A DNA stretch of 64,000 nucleotides from the NCBI RefSeq assembly GCF_029870285.1, contig NZ_JACSYA010000031.1, positions 1 to 64,000 of the forward strand, written 5' to 3'. The position numbers and the translations under genes are program-made. Every line of letters starts with the position of its first letter. Within the stretch, counting starts at the first letter, position 1. The notes beneath the pieces were generated by a model. It was not told the DNA's origin and did not search any database. It worked only from the letters and a program-made list of their open reading frames with translations. Of this stretch, positions 36,377 to 44,132 are shown piece by piece. This DNA comes from Delftia sp. PS-11. Its GTDB lineage: Bacteria > Pseudomonadota > Gammaproteobacteria > Burkholderiales > Burkholderiaceae_C.

Positions 36377-37870
36377 TCAGGGATTGTTTTCTTGATCGAA
36401 TCTGGTGATATTTTCCGAAATGATGTGTAAGAGATACTCTATATCCTGTATATTTGCGGATAATCCTTCTGCCTTGATGACACTTTCAAGTTGAACGCAT
36501 TTTCTGGATACTTCATGCATGCCCAAGGATGAGAGTGATCCTGCAAGATTGTGCAGTTCTTGAATGATAGCCAATGTGTTTTCGGAATCGATGGAAGATT
36601 TGATATTTTGATAGGAAAGATACAAAGATTTTCTGAATGCATCTATAACATGGCTCGATAAAGAGCCCTTGGGAGATGTTGTAGACGGTGTTTCCCATGC
36701 GTTGTTTGCAGAGTTTGTGGCTTGCTGCAATGCCTTGAAAAGACTGCCCAGTGAGTGGCTGTTGATCAGGGTGCTGCGTCCTGCAGTGATGAGCGTGGTG
36801 GGATTGCTTCTGTTGCATTCTATTGTCCATGACGATTGTGCAACAACTGCATTTTCATCGTTTGCAGTCCATCGTGATCCTCCTTCAAAAATGATCACGC
36901 AGCTTGCATCATTGATATGCTTGATGTCTGCCTGTCCGGGTTGAAGATATGATGCGACATTGAGTCCCCAGTGTTCAAGATATGGAATGATGTAGTCGTG
37001 ATGCTCCAGCGAGGGGGAGATGAAAACTACGCTGTGCCCTGCAAAGAATTGTTGATAGGAGTTTGCTTCGGTATCGCTGGAGTCCAGCATCTCGCAAGGT
37101 ATTTCTACAATGAAATTGCTGCCTGCCTCAGGAGCACTTGTCATCCATAGATTGGCGTTCAGGTCTTTGCATAAATTTTGGCAGAGCGCCAGTCCAAGCC
37201 CAGCATGCCCATCATGTCCTTGTGTTGTCATGAAAGGTGAGAATATTTGACCATGCAGGCCTGGAGCAATGCCGGTTCCATTATCCTTGACTGAGACTCG
37301 CAATGCCATCTGTCCTGGTGCAGATGTATATTTTTCTATTTGAATGATAATCTTTCCATTCCTTGTGAATTGAATGGAGTTTTCGAGAAGATGCTCTAGC
37401 AGTTGTGCGATCTTTTTTTGATCATTATGGATGATGATCGGGAACTGCTTGCACCTTACATGAACGGAGGTTTTTTGTAATTCTGCCAGATTGAAGAATT
37501 TCGCAGCACTTTTGGCTCCAATTTCGCTGGCATCAAAAGTCATTTGATCCTTTGTTTGGCGATGATTTCGCATCGAATCAGAAAACTCCGTGATGTTGGA
37601 TATTTGTCTCATCAATGCATCGGAGTTGTTCATGATTTTTTGCCATCTTTCCTGTTGATCAGGTGGCAAATGACTAGGGTCGATAAGCATCATATGCCCC
37701 ACCATGGAACTCAGCGGCGTACTGATGGCACGGATGACAGAATTCAATTGAATTATATTGTTTTCTGCAGGATTTTCTTTTGAAAAAATCTTGTTGCTAT
37801 TAATTTCTTTGTTTGAGGAATTTGATTGGTTTGTGGCTGCTTTTGATTTTAATGAGATTTTTTTTTGCAA
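36377..37870 (-). CDS. RcsD-like phosphotransfer protein (kinase-like, pseudo-receiver, HPt)
   Basis: A 497-codon reading beginning at TTG in an A-rich tract. Residues 40-75 occupy the place of the H-box, but the segment reads VIRAISTPLSSMVGHM, with no His where SHELRTPL would have it. ATPase-like motifs follow (LLENSIQFTRNG, DNGTGIAPG, HAGLGLAL). Next is a receiver-sized region (VVFISPSLEHHDYIIPYLEHWG) without the acidic pair and acceptor Asp. The C-terminus is an HPt domain with His440 in ELHNLAGSL. This domain order and the loss of the first His match RcsD, which moves phosphate between RcsC and RcsB. No ATG starts this frame; the likely true N-terminus is the anchor at 37937, one base out of frame. 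Confidence 0.8.
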   Translation of the reverse strand: MQKKISLKSKAATNQSNSSNKEINSNKIFSKENPAENNIIQLNSVIRAISTPLSSMVGHMMLIDPSHLPPDQQERWQKIMNNSDALMRQISNITEFSDSMRNHRQTKDQMTFDASEIGAKSAAKFFNLAELQKTSVHVRCKQFPIIIHNDQKKIAQLLEHLLENSIQFTRNGKIIIQIEKYTSAPGQMALRVSVKDNGTGIAPGLHGQIFSPFMTTQGHDGHAGLGLALCQNLCKDLNANLWMTSAPEAGSNFIVEIPCEMLDSSDTEANSYQQFFAGHSVVFISPSLEHHDYIIPYLEHWGLNVASYLQPGQADIKHINDASCVIIFEGGSRWTANDENAVVAQSSWTIECNRSNPTTLITAGRSTLINSHSLGSLFKALQQATNSANNAWETPSTTSPKGSLSSHVIDAFRKSLYLSYQNIKSSIDSENTLAIIQELHNLAGSLSSLGMHEVSRKCVQLESVIKAEGLSANIQDIEYLLHIISENITRFDQENNP

Positions 37871-37937
37871 TAAATAAAAGAATGCAAAAAATAAGAAATA
37901 TGGCTGCAGAAATTAATAGTGTGACCGTGGAAGGCAT
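37800..37937 (-). CDS. Membrane-anchor ORF, probable N-terminus of the RcsD-like protein
   Basis: An ATG at 37937 opens a 45-codon frame coding for a strong transmembrane helix (VTLLISAAIFLIFCILLFIAKK) that then runs into a run of nine A residues. In the sequence as given it continues out of frame and stops at TAA (37800-37802). One added A (or loss of two) would fuse it to KISLKSKAA of the downstream kinase-like frame. It could be an interrupted gene, a slippage-expressed fusion, or a homopolymer error. Confidence 0.6.
   Translation of the reverse strand: MPSTVTLLISAAIFLIFCILLFIAKKNLIKIKSSHKPIKFLKQRN
37858..37866 (-). other. A9 homopolymer at the frame junction of the RcsD-like gene
   Basis: Nine consecutive A on the coding strand (T on the given strand) mark the point where the anchor frame and kinase-like frame meet. 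Runs of this length are known sites of transcriptional slippage and of phase variation. Confidence 0.7.
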
Positions 37938-38306
37938 TTTTGAATCTTAATGATTGGGCCGGTGAATGCACGGTTTTCTGGCATCGGAGCAAGATGCTTT
38001 TTGCATGATGTTCCATTGATATGCCAGTCATCAGGATATTCTATATTTGAGTAAGTAGGGAATATTTTGCCAAATTATGACGGTTCGTAATTTAAATAAC
38101 AAAAATTACACTTTGTGGTGCTGCTGCAAATCATGTCTGTTGAATTTTGGATGATGAGGCCAGCCCGGGTGGGGGCTGCTGCAGAAAAGCCCCCAGGCTG
38201 GCAGGCTTTCAGGCATGGGGCATGCCCATGCTTCATGGCTGGCTTGCATCGTTGTGCCCATGCATAACAGATTTATTTCTGTATGTTTATACAGTATCAT
38301 GAGCGC
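37938..38306. other. Divergent intergenic region with RcsB-like half-sites and a LexA box
   Basis: AT-rich near 37940-38110, then host-like. TCAGGATATTCTAT (38031-38044) and GTAGGGAATATTTTGC (38055-38070) each partly resemble the island's TAAGAATATTCTTA palindrome and lie upstream of the RcsD-like gene. A LexA-type box occupies 38279-38294. No gene is seen. The base composition shift at about 38110 marks the right edge of the island. Confidence 0.5.
38279..38294. promoter_or_regulatory. LexA (SOS) box
   Basis: CTGTATGTTTATACAG matches the CTGT-N8-ACAG consensus of the LexA operator exactly, with a TA-rich centre and flanking TT and TA as in strong sites. It ends 12 bases before the ATG of the small membrane protein at 38307. 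Confidence 0.75.
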
Positions 38307-38600
38307 ATGACTACTGATCAGATTGCTGTCGCCTTGCTGGGGGTTGCTGCTGCCTGGCTGTCCCAGGCCCGTGGTGCGGGCTGGCGCCGCTGGGCCTGCG
38401 TCTTCGGTTTGCTGGGCCAGCCACTGTGGCTGTTCAGCAGCTGGGCCGCTGGACAATGGGCGCTTTTTACGGTTGCCATACTTTTCACGCTGGTGTGGCT
38501 CAAAGGGCTGTGGGTGCACTGGATTGCTGTCCCGCGCAGGGATCGGGGCCAAAGCCTTGGCACCATACAGATCACGCCAGGAGCCAGACGCGCTGATTGA
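38307..38600 (+). CDS. Small phage-like membrane protein behind a LexA box
   Basis: A 97-residue protein with about three hydrophobic segments (IAVALLGVAAAWLSQ, ACVFGLLGQPLWLFSSWAAG, WALFTVAILFTLVWLKGLWVHW). The RRWACVFGLLGQPLWLFSSWAAGQW pattern resembles small membrane proteins encoded in phages and near PnuC-like folds; I know no function for it. An overlapping LexA box predicts induction by DNA damage. No other phage gene adjoins it, and downstream sequence to 39145 holds no supported gene. Confidence 0.65.
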   Translation: MTTDQIAVALLGVAAAWLSQARGAGWRRWACVFGLLGQPLWLFSSWAAGQWALFTVAILFTLVWLKGLWVHWIAVPRRDRGQSLGTIQITPGARRAD

Positions 38601-39145
38601 AATCGGCGGCAGATATCCTGGCTTGCGGCGGCCGGCTGCCCTGGGTGCGTATCAAGGCATGCCTGCTGTCCGCGTTCCCTGAGGCACATGCGCCAGCGTT
38701 GCGAGCAAAAGCTCATACAGCGCAACCTTGCGCGGCTTTGCTGTGCAGCGCCGAGACCTGCATGGACCCAGCGCTGGCAACTCGAATCCGGCAGGCAGGT
38801 TTTGCAGCACTTGCAGATGCGCTGGAACGCTGCAGCGCGTTAATACCGCCACGGCCAGGCGACTTTCCACAGCTGCCAGCTTCATAGACAACGATGGCAG
38901 CGGGTTCTTGCTCCATACCTCATCCTCTGGGGCGCCTACCCAGACCAGGGGGGCATGATGGCCGCATGTGCCGAGGGATGCCTCGTGGCTGCAGCATGGC
39001 ATTGATTTTTATCAAGAAAAGTGCATTTTCTGCAGTCCTGCTGGAGAGAGAGTGCATTCATCACATTTTCCAGAGATATTGTTCAATATATTTTTATACA
39101 CTGATGAGTAATAACAAATTGTTTCATTTGTCCTGAGGAACTGGA
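38601..39145. other. 545-base stretch without a supported gene
   Basis: A 96-codon frame at 38597-38887 and an opposing frame at 38652-39002 are open, but neither has a ribosome site or a recognisable motif. Composition becomes AT-rich after about 39000, giving the promoter region of the chemotaxis receptor. Remains of a degraded gene are possible. Confidence 0.45.
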
Positions 39146-40729
39146 ATGAGGTGGTTGGAAACGTGGTCGGTCGGGCGCAGGCTGGCCCTGGGGTTTGGAT
39201 CAGTGGTTCTTTTGCTGCTGCTGGTCGCAGGAACGATGGCAGTACAGATAAAGCGGATTGGAGAGGCCAATGAGGTGCTGCAGTCGGAGCAGGCCGAAAG
39301 GCTGATGCTTGCCAAGGAATGGCGGGAGAACATTCTGGTCAACGTGACACGTGCTTTGGCGCTTGGTGTGACAGCGAATCAGACTTTGCTGAATTTTTTC
39401 TCTGCGGATATGGCAAATCTGGTGCAGCGCACCACGGTGATACAGAAGCGGTTTGCCGAAATCGAGGTCAGCGAGCAAGGCCGGGCACTGCAAGACCGCA
39501 TGGCGGATGTGCGCAAGGCCTACCTGGATGTGCGCCAGAAGCTGGAGAATGTCGGTGCCGATGAGCAGACCAGGCATGCTCTGGTGCTGTCCATGAAGGA
39601 GATCAGCGGCAGGTACGTCAATGAAGCGCAAGCGCTGGTGGCGTTCGAGGAGCGCCGGGGTCGGCAATTGAGCGAAGACATCGCCAATTCCCTTTCATTG
39701 GCCAGCAAGGTTCTGGTGTGGGCCACAGTGTGCGCGATTGCGGTCGCAGCTTGGCTGGGCTGGGCCATCAGCCATGGCATCACGTCTGCGTTGCGAGCGC
39801 TGCAAAGTACAGCCCGCCGCATCGCGGAGGGAGATCTGACGGCCGATGTGCAGCAGCCCAGGGGCCGTTCCGAGCTGGCATTGCTTGCGATGGATGTGGG
39901 GCGCATGCAGGACGCGCTGCGCGATCTGGTCAGCCAGGCACGGGAGGCTTCCAATGCGATAGGCCAGGCGACCAGCGAAGCGGCCCATGGCAATGTCGAG
40001 CTGAGCTCGCGCACGGAGCAGGCCGCATCCAGCCTGGAGCAGACGGCCAGTGCGATGGAGGAGTTGACGAGCACGGTGCGCCAGTCTGCAGACTCTGCAC
40101 AGACGGCAAGCCAGTTGGCCGTGAGCGCGGCCGAAGTAGCGCAGCGCGGAGGTCTGCTTATGCAGGATGTCGTCAACACCATGCAGCAGATTGACCAGTC
40201 CAGCCGCAAGATTGCCGACATCATCAGCGTGATTGACGGGATTGCCTTTCAGACCAATATTCTGGCGCTCAATGCGGCGGTAGAGGCTGCGCGGGCCGGT
40301 GAGCAGGGTCGGGGCTTCGCTGTGGTGGCCAGCGAGGTACGCTCGCTGGCCCAGCGCAGCGCTGACGCGGCCAAGGAGATTAAGCTGCTGATTGCCACGT
40401 CCGTCGAGCGCGTGGAGGCTGGAAGCCTGCTGGTGGAGAATGCAGGCGCGATCATCCATGACATCGTCAGCAGCGTTGACCGGGTGCGCAGCATTGTCGG
40501 GGAAATTTCCGTGGCCTCCGGCGAGCAGAGCCGGGGCATCGGCGAGGTCAATGTGGCCGTGAGCCAGCTGGACCACATGACGCAGCAAAATGCGGCCCTT
40601 GTGCAGCAGACTTCTGCGGCCACTGACAGCCTGGGACAGCGAGCCCAGGCGCTGGGTCAGGTCATCAGCCGTTTTCAGGTGTCGGCCCGCGTGGCACCTT
40701 TGGCGCGACTGGCGATTGCAGGGCAGTGA
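39146..40729 (+). CDS. Methyl-accepting chemotaxis protein (no C-terminal tether)
   Basis: A 527-residue chemoreceptor. TM1 ([20 protein letters not shown]) and TM2 ([21 protein letters not shown]) flank a four-helix-bundle-type periplasmic sensor of about 160 residues. A HAMP domain follows, then the signalling hairpin with the tip [40 protein letters not shown]. The C-terminus ends shortly after the last helix in Ala/Arg-rich sequence and lacks the xWxxF pentapeptide seen in the other two receptors here. The ligand is unknown. Not part of an obvious operon. Confidence 0.95.
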   Translation: MRWLETWSVGRRLALGFGSVVLLLLLVAGTMAVQIKRIGEANEVLQSEQAERLMLAKEWRENILVNVTRALALGVTANQTLLNFFSADMANLVQRTTVIQKRFAEIEVSEQGRALQDRMADVRKAYLDVRQKLENVGADEQTRHALVLSMKEISGRYVNEAQALVAFEERRGRQLSEDIANSLSLASKVLVWATVCAIAVAAWLGWAISHGITSALRALQSTARRIAEGDLTADVQQPRGRSELALLAMDVGRMQDALRDLVSQAREASNAIGQATSEAAHGNVELSSRTEQAASSLEQTASAMEELTSTVRQSADSAQTASQLAVSAAEVAQRGGLLMQDVVNTMQQIDQSSRKIADIISVIDGIAFQTNILALNAAVEAARAGEQGRGFAVVASEVRSLAQRSADAAKEIKLLIATSVERVEAGSLLVENAGAIIHDIVSSVDRVRSIVGEISVASGEQSRGIGEVNVAVSQLDHMTQQNAALVQQTSAATDSLGQRAQALGQVISRFQVSARVAPLARLAIAGQ

Positions 40730-40752
40730 CCCTGGCTTGGCTGCGCCAGGGC

Positions 40753-41568
40753 TCATTGGGCCATCAGGCGCGTGCTGCATTCGCCGCAGACAATGTGCAG
40801 GCCCGGTTTGCCCCAGACCTGTACCGGCGCAGCGCATCCGCCGCAGCGGTATTTGATGCGCAGCGATCTGTTGGCAGACTGGGCTGCAGTCTCTGCGGCT
40901 GCTGGGATGGGTCCTGCCACTGGGGCACCCACGGGCCGCACGGCCTGTGCCAGTGCTGGCACGGCGGACATGGGGGGCTGTGTCCCCGGCATGCCCAGGA
41001 TCTGCGTGGCCATGCTCCACTGGCCGGTAACCACATGTTCCATGGCCGGAAAACGGTCGTACCAGCTGAGCTGGAAGCTGGCGGTCAGCAATGCGTCGCA
41101 GGCTGCCAGAAAAGGGCCACCCGCCATGGCGTAGTCGGCCATCATGTCGCCTGTGCGTCTGCCGCCCGGTCGGCCTGTGGAGGAGGGCATCAGGCCCAGC
41201 GATTCCAGCTTGTCCGCCCATTCCTCGTTGTGATATCGCGCCCGGCCCGGTTTGCCGAAGTGGTGCTGCCAAAGGTGGGTCATCTCATGCACCAGGGTTT
41301 GCAGCGTTTCGATGATAGGCACGGCCGCGAAGTAGGTTGGATTGAGCGCGATTTCGTCCGTGGTGCGCCCATCGAGCGAGGCGAAGCGGGCTGCAGAGAA
41401 GTAGCCGCAGGTGCGCTTTTCACGCTGCAGAGTGATGAGGCAGTGGGGCAGGGTGTCAGCGAACAGGCGCTGGTTGAAGTGCTCGTAGGCCTGCTGCAGC
41501 TCTGCGTAGGTTTCGCGCGTGGGGACAGTGTATCGGGGCGCGAAGGATGAATCGGTGGCCGCAGGCAT
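40753..41568 (-). CDS. SprT-like zinc metalloprotease-domain protein
   Basis: A 271-residue protein with a SprT-like domain, related to the DNA-protein-crosslink protease SPRTN. The zinc site is HEMTHLWQHHFG, preceded by the YELQQAYEHFNQRLFADTLP-type N-terminal region and RTTDEIALNPTYF. The C-terminus carries two CxxC pairs (CGGC and CGEC), a zinc ribbon. The start at 41568 is placed beside a 16-bp palindrome; 12 more codons are open upstream. It is co-directional with the flavin reductase gene 45 bases upstream. Confidence 0.85.
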   Translation of the reverse strand: MPAATDSSFAPRYTVPTRETYAELQQAYEHFNQRLFADTLPHCLITLQREKRTCGYFSAARFASLDGRTTDEIALNPTYFAAVPIIETLQTLVHEMTHLWQHHFGKPGRARYHNEEWADKLESLGLMPSSTGRPGGRRTGDMMADYAMAGGPFLAACDALLTASFQLSWYDRFPAMEHVVTGQWSMATQILGMPGTQPPMSAVPALAQAVRPVGAPVAGPIPAAAETAAQSANRSLRIKYRCGGCAAPVQVWGKPGLHIVCGECSTRLMAQ

Positions 41569-41571
41569 CAC

Positions 41572-41587
41572 TGTATTGTGCAATACA
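41572..41587. promoter_or_regulatory. 16-bp perfect palindrome at the SprT-like start
   Basis: TGTATTGTGCAATACA has perfect 7-bp arms around TG and ends 4 bases before the chosen ATG (read on the minus strand). It may be an operator or a small leader hairpin. Confidence 0.45.
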
Positions 41588-41613
41588 ACGACACCTGCAT
41601 TCACGGCCAGGGC

Positions 41614-42231
41614 TCAGGCGGGGGCATCCACTGCTGGCAGTGCCTGCCCGATGGCGTAGAAATTGCCGCCCGCCACGTGGTGCAGGCTGCGCAGTGCCGG
41701 GTCTGCATCCTCGAAATGCCAGTGGCCGTCGCGGAACGCCCGGGTATCGGACCAGGCACCGACGATCTCGCCGATGAACAGGTCGTAGGCCTGCTGGTTG
41801 TGCGGCTCGGGAATCAGCCTGCATGCCAGCCAGCCTGTGCAGCCTTCGACGAAGGGCAGATCGAAGCCATCGATGCCGAACAGTCTGGCGCCGCTGCTGG
41901 CGAGCTTGTGCGCATCGTGGGCGAGGCTGCGTGTGCCAACCTCGCGTGTGAGCTGCAACTGCGCCACCGTGGGCACCTGGATCGCGAACAGGCCGCTTTG
42001 CTCGATCAGTGCACGTGTCGCCGTGGCCTTGTCCAGCACCACGGTGAGTTTTGGCGGAGCAAAGTCCAGCGCGCAGCACCAGGCGGCAGCCATGACGTTG
42101 TCCACACCGCCATGCCGGGCAGAAACCAGCACGGTGGGGCCATGGTTGATCATGCGATAGGACTTGGACAAGTCCACTGGTGCAATGTGCAAGGGCAGGT
42201 TCATGGTCATGGTCATGGTCATGGGCTGCAA
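41614..42231 (-). CDS. Flavin reductase family protein
   Basis: A 205-residue member of the flavin-reductase-like FMN-binding split-barrel family. The segment TVLVSARHGGVDNVMAAAWCCALDFAPPKLTVVLDKATATR is the characteristic flavin-binding region, and NFYAIG near the end is also typical. Members reduce free flavin or act as flavoproteins with unknown partners. The N-terminus is coded by four TCATGG repeats giving MTMTMTM, so the exact start is ambiguous between 42231 and 42204. It is downstream of the Old Yellow Enzyme gene by 29 bases on the same strand. Confidence 0.85.
   Translation of the reverse strand: MQPMTMTMTMNLPLHIAPVDLSKSYRMINHGPTVLVSARHGGVDNVMAAAWCCALDFAPPKLTVVLDKATATRALIEQSGLFAIQVPTVAQLQLTREVGTRSLAHDAHKLASSGARLFGIDGFDLPFVEGCTGWLACRLIPEPHNQQAYDLFIGEIVGAWSDTRAFRDGHWHFEDADPALRSLHHVAGGNFYAIGQALPAVDAPA
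42201..42224. repeat. Four tandem copies of TCATGG at a translation start
   Basis: A 6-bp unit is repeated four times inside the first codons of the flavin reductase gene, producing alternating Met and Thr codons on the minus strand. Each Met is a possible start. Confidence 0.85.
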
Positions 42232-42260
42232 GTGTGCCTCAGGTGCTTGGCCGGGAGCAG

Positions 42261-43361
42261 TCAGGCTGCCGCCGGCCAGTCGGTGTAGCCCTGCGCACCG
42301 CCGCCGTAGTAAGCCTCATGGGGTGCTACAGCCAGCTCCTTGCCGTGGCGCAGCCGCGCCACCAGGTCGGGGTTGGCGATGAAGGGACGGCCGATAGCGA
42401 CGGTATCGATCAGGCCTTTGGCGCGACGCTCCATGGCCAGAGCCAGGTCATAGCCGTTGTTGCCCATGTAGGCACCGTCAAACAGCTTGCGCAGCGCATC
42501 CAGGTCCACGCCGGGCGGCAGCTCGCGCGAGCCGCCGGTGGCGCCTTCCACGAAGTGCAGGTAGGCCAGACCAAAGCGGTTGAGCTGCGGGATCAGGTAG
42601 CTGTAGAGGGCCATCACATCGCTGTCCAGCGGCGTGTTGCCTGCATTCGGGGTGACCGGCGACAGACGGATGCCGACACGGGCGCCGCCCCAGCCCTGTG
42701 CTACGGCCTCGGTGACTTCCAGTGTCAGGCGTGCCCGGTTTTCGATGCTGCCGCCATAGGCATCGCTGCGGTGGTTGGTGGAGTCGCGCAGGAACTGGTC
42801 CAGCAGGTAGCCATTGGCCGAGTGTACTTCCACGCCGTCAAAGCCCGCGCGCAGGGCGCATTCGGCCGCATGGCGGTATTGCGCGATGATGCCTGGGATT
42901 TCGCTGGTTTCCAGTGCGCGGGGCATGGAGACCTCGGCCACGCCGTTGGGTGTGAAGGTCACGCCTTGCGCTTTGATGGCGGACGGGGCCACGGGCGCGG
43001 CGCCATCGGGCTGCAGATCCACATGCGAGTAGCGGCCCACGTGCCACAGCTGCGCAACGATCTTGCCGCCAGCGGCATGCACGGCATCGGTGACTTTTTT
43101 CCAGCCCGCAACCTGCTCTTCGGTCCAGATGCCGGGCGTCAGGTTGTAGCCCCGGCCCTGGGCAGAGATGTTGACGGCTTCGCTGATCAGCAGGCCGGCG
43201 CTGGCACGCTGCGCATAGTAAGTGGCGTGCAGCTCGGTGGGAACGCCATCTTCGCCGGCGCGGCTGCGTGTCAGCGGTGCCATCACAAAGCGGTTGGCCA
43301 GCGACAGGTCGCCCAGCTGGACGGGGGAGAACAGATCGGTATGAAGGCTGTGGTCAGTCAT
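42261..43361 (-). CDS. nemA: Alkene reductase, Old Yellow Enzyme family (N-ethylmaleimide reductase-like)
   Basis: A 366-residue FMN-dependent ene-reductase that reduces activated alkenes and electrophiles with NADPH. LFSPVQLGDLSLANRFVMAPLTRSRA opens the TIM barrel. The substrate-binding His/Asn pair is in FDGVEVHSANGYLLDQFL, with STNHRSDAYGGSIENRARL following. The ending PFIANPDLVARLRHG is characteristic. It is preceded by a TetR gene on the same strand, with a shared operator-like motif in both upstream regions, so induction by electrophiles is likely. Confidence 0.93.
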   Translation of the reverse strand: MTDHSLHTDLFSPVQLGDLSLANRFVMAPLTRSRAGEDGVPTELHATYYAQRASAGLLISEAVNISAQGRGYNLTPGIWTEEQVAGWKKVTDAVHAAGGKIVAQLWHVGRYSHVDLQPDGAAPVAPSAIKAQGVTFTPNGVAEVSMPRALETSEIPGIIAQYRHAAECALRAGFDGVEVHSANGYLLDQFLRDSTNHRSDAYGGSIENRARLTLEVTEAVAQGWGGARVGIRLSPVTPNAGNTPLDSDVMALYSYLIPQLNRFGLAYLHFVEGATGGSRELPPGVDLDALRKLFDGAYMGNNGYDLALAMERRAKGLIDTVAIGRPFIANPDLVARLRHGKELAVAPHEAYYGGGAQGYTDWPAAA

Positions 43362-43410
43362 GGTGTTTCACAGTGAAGGTGGATGGGAAAAGCGGTTGAA
43401 AATTAAAGTT

Positions 43411-43423
43411 GACCAGTCGTCTA
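43411..43423. promoter_or_regulatory. NemR-like operator upstream of nemA
   Basis: GACCAGTCGTCTA occurs 50 bases upstream of nemA and again upstream of the adjacent TetR gene. The core GAC-N5-GTC is palindromic. The repeat in both promoters marks it as the regulator's site. Confidence 0.7.
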
Positions 43424-43459
43424 TAAAAAAGACAAATAAAAAGTAGCATGCAGGCCCGC

Positions 43460-44044
43460 TCAGGCCAACAGTTGTCTGGTGGCTGCCAGCGCCGCCGCGA
43501 ACGGCTCTTCGTGCCGGCCCAGCTTGGACAGCAAAGAAGCTCCCAGCCACAGCTGGTACAGCGACTCAGCCAGGACAGGGGCGGGCAGCGTGGAGGTGAT
43601 CGAACCATCGGACTGGCCAGTCTGCACGCAGTGTGTGAGGCGGGCAATGATGGCATCCGTTCCGGTACGCAGCACCGAGCGCATGTCATCGGACAGGTCG
43701 CAGACTTCCGGGCCGAGTTTGACGACAAGGCATTGCCCTCCAGCAGAGGAGGCCGTGCATTGGTTATGGGTCCAGTGCCGGAAATAGGACATCAGCCGCG
43801 CGATGGCTGGATCGGGCGTTTCCATGAGCGCATCGATCTTGGCCAGATACTCGTCGAAGTACTCCTGCAGCAGCGCCTGGCCGAATTCCTCTTTGGACTT
43901 GAAGTAGTAGTAGAAGGAGCCTTTGGGCACACCCGCAGCCGTGACCACCTCGGCCAGGCCGACAGCCGTGTAGCCTTTCTGGGTCATCAGCGCCTTGGCC
44001 ACATCGAGGATGTGCTGGCGGGTTTCCTGTGCGGGTTTCTTCAT
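43460..44044 (-). CDS. TetR-family regulator, NemR-like
   Basis: A 194-residue TetR regulator. The HTH domain is ILDVAKALMTQKGYTAVGLAEVVTAAGVPKGSFYYYFKSKEEFG, close to NemR and AcuR. The ligand domain has several cysteines (CTASSAGGQCLVVKLG, EVCDLSDDM, HCVQTG), and electrophile sensing by Cys is known in NemR. The start at 44044 avoids a long unlike extension that would overlap the next gene. The GACCAGTCGTCTA motif lies 26 bases upstream of its start, so autoregulation and control of nemA are expected. Confidence 0.9.
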   Translation of the reverse strand: MKKPAQETRQHILDVAKALMTQKGYTAVGLAEVVTAAGVPKGSFYYYFKSKEEFGQALLQEYFDEYLAKIDALMETPDPAIARLMSYFRHWTHNQCTASSAGGQCLVVKLGPEVCDLSDDMRSVLRTGTDAIIARLTHCVQTGQSDGSITSTLPAPVLAESLYQLWLGASLLSKLGRHEEPFAAALAATRQLLA

Positions 44045-44069
44045 GGGAGAGAAGTTTAGCTCAAAAACC

Positions 44070-44082
44070 GACCAGTCGTCTA
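44070..44082. promoter_or_regulatory. NemR-like operator upstream of the TetR gene
   Basis: Second copy of GACCAGTCGTCTA, identical over 13 bases to that at 43411-43423, in the promoter region of the regulator. Confidence 0.7.
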
Positions 44083-44132
44083 GTGATTGTGAATCTGCAT
44101 TCACCGCACCTGTGCCGTGCGCTGGCGCGCGT

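Noticed and set aside
38597..39002. Opposing frames of about 96 and 116 codons downstream of the LexA-linked gene.
   Set aside because: Neither has a start context, motif or composition that sets it apart from random GC-rich sequence.
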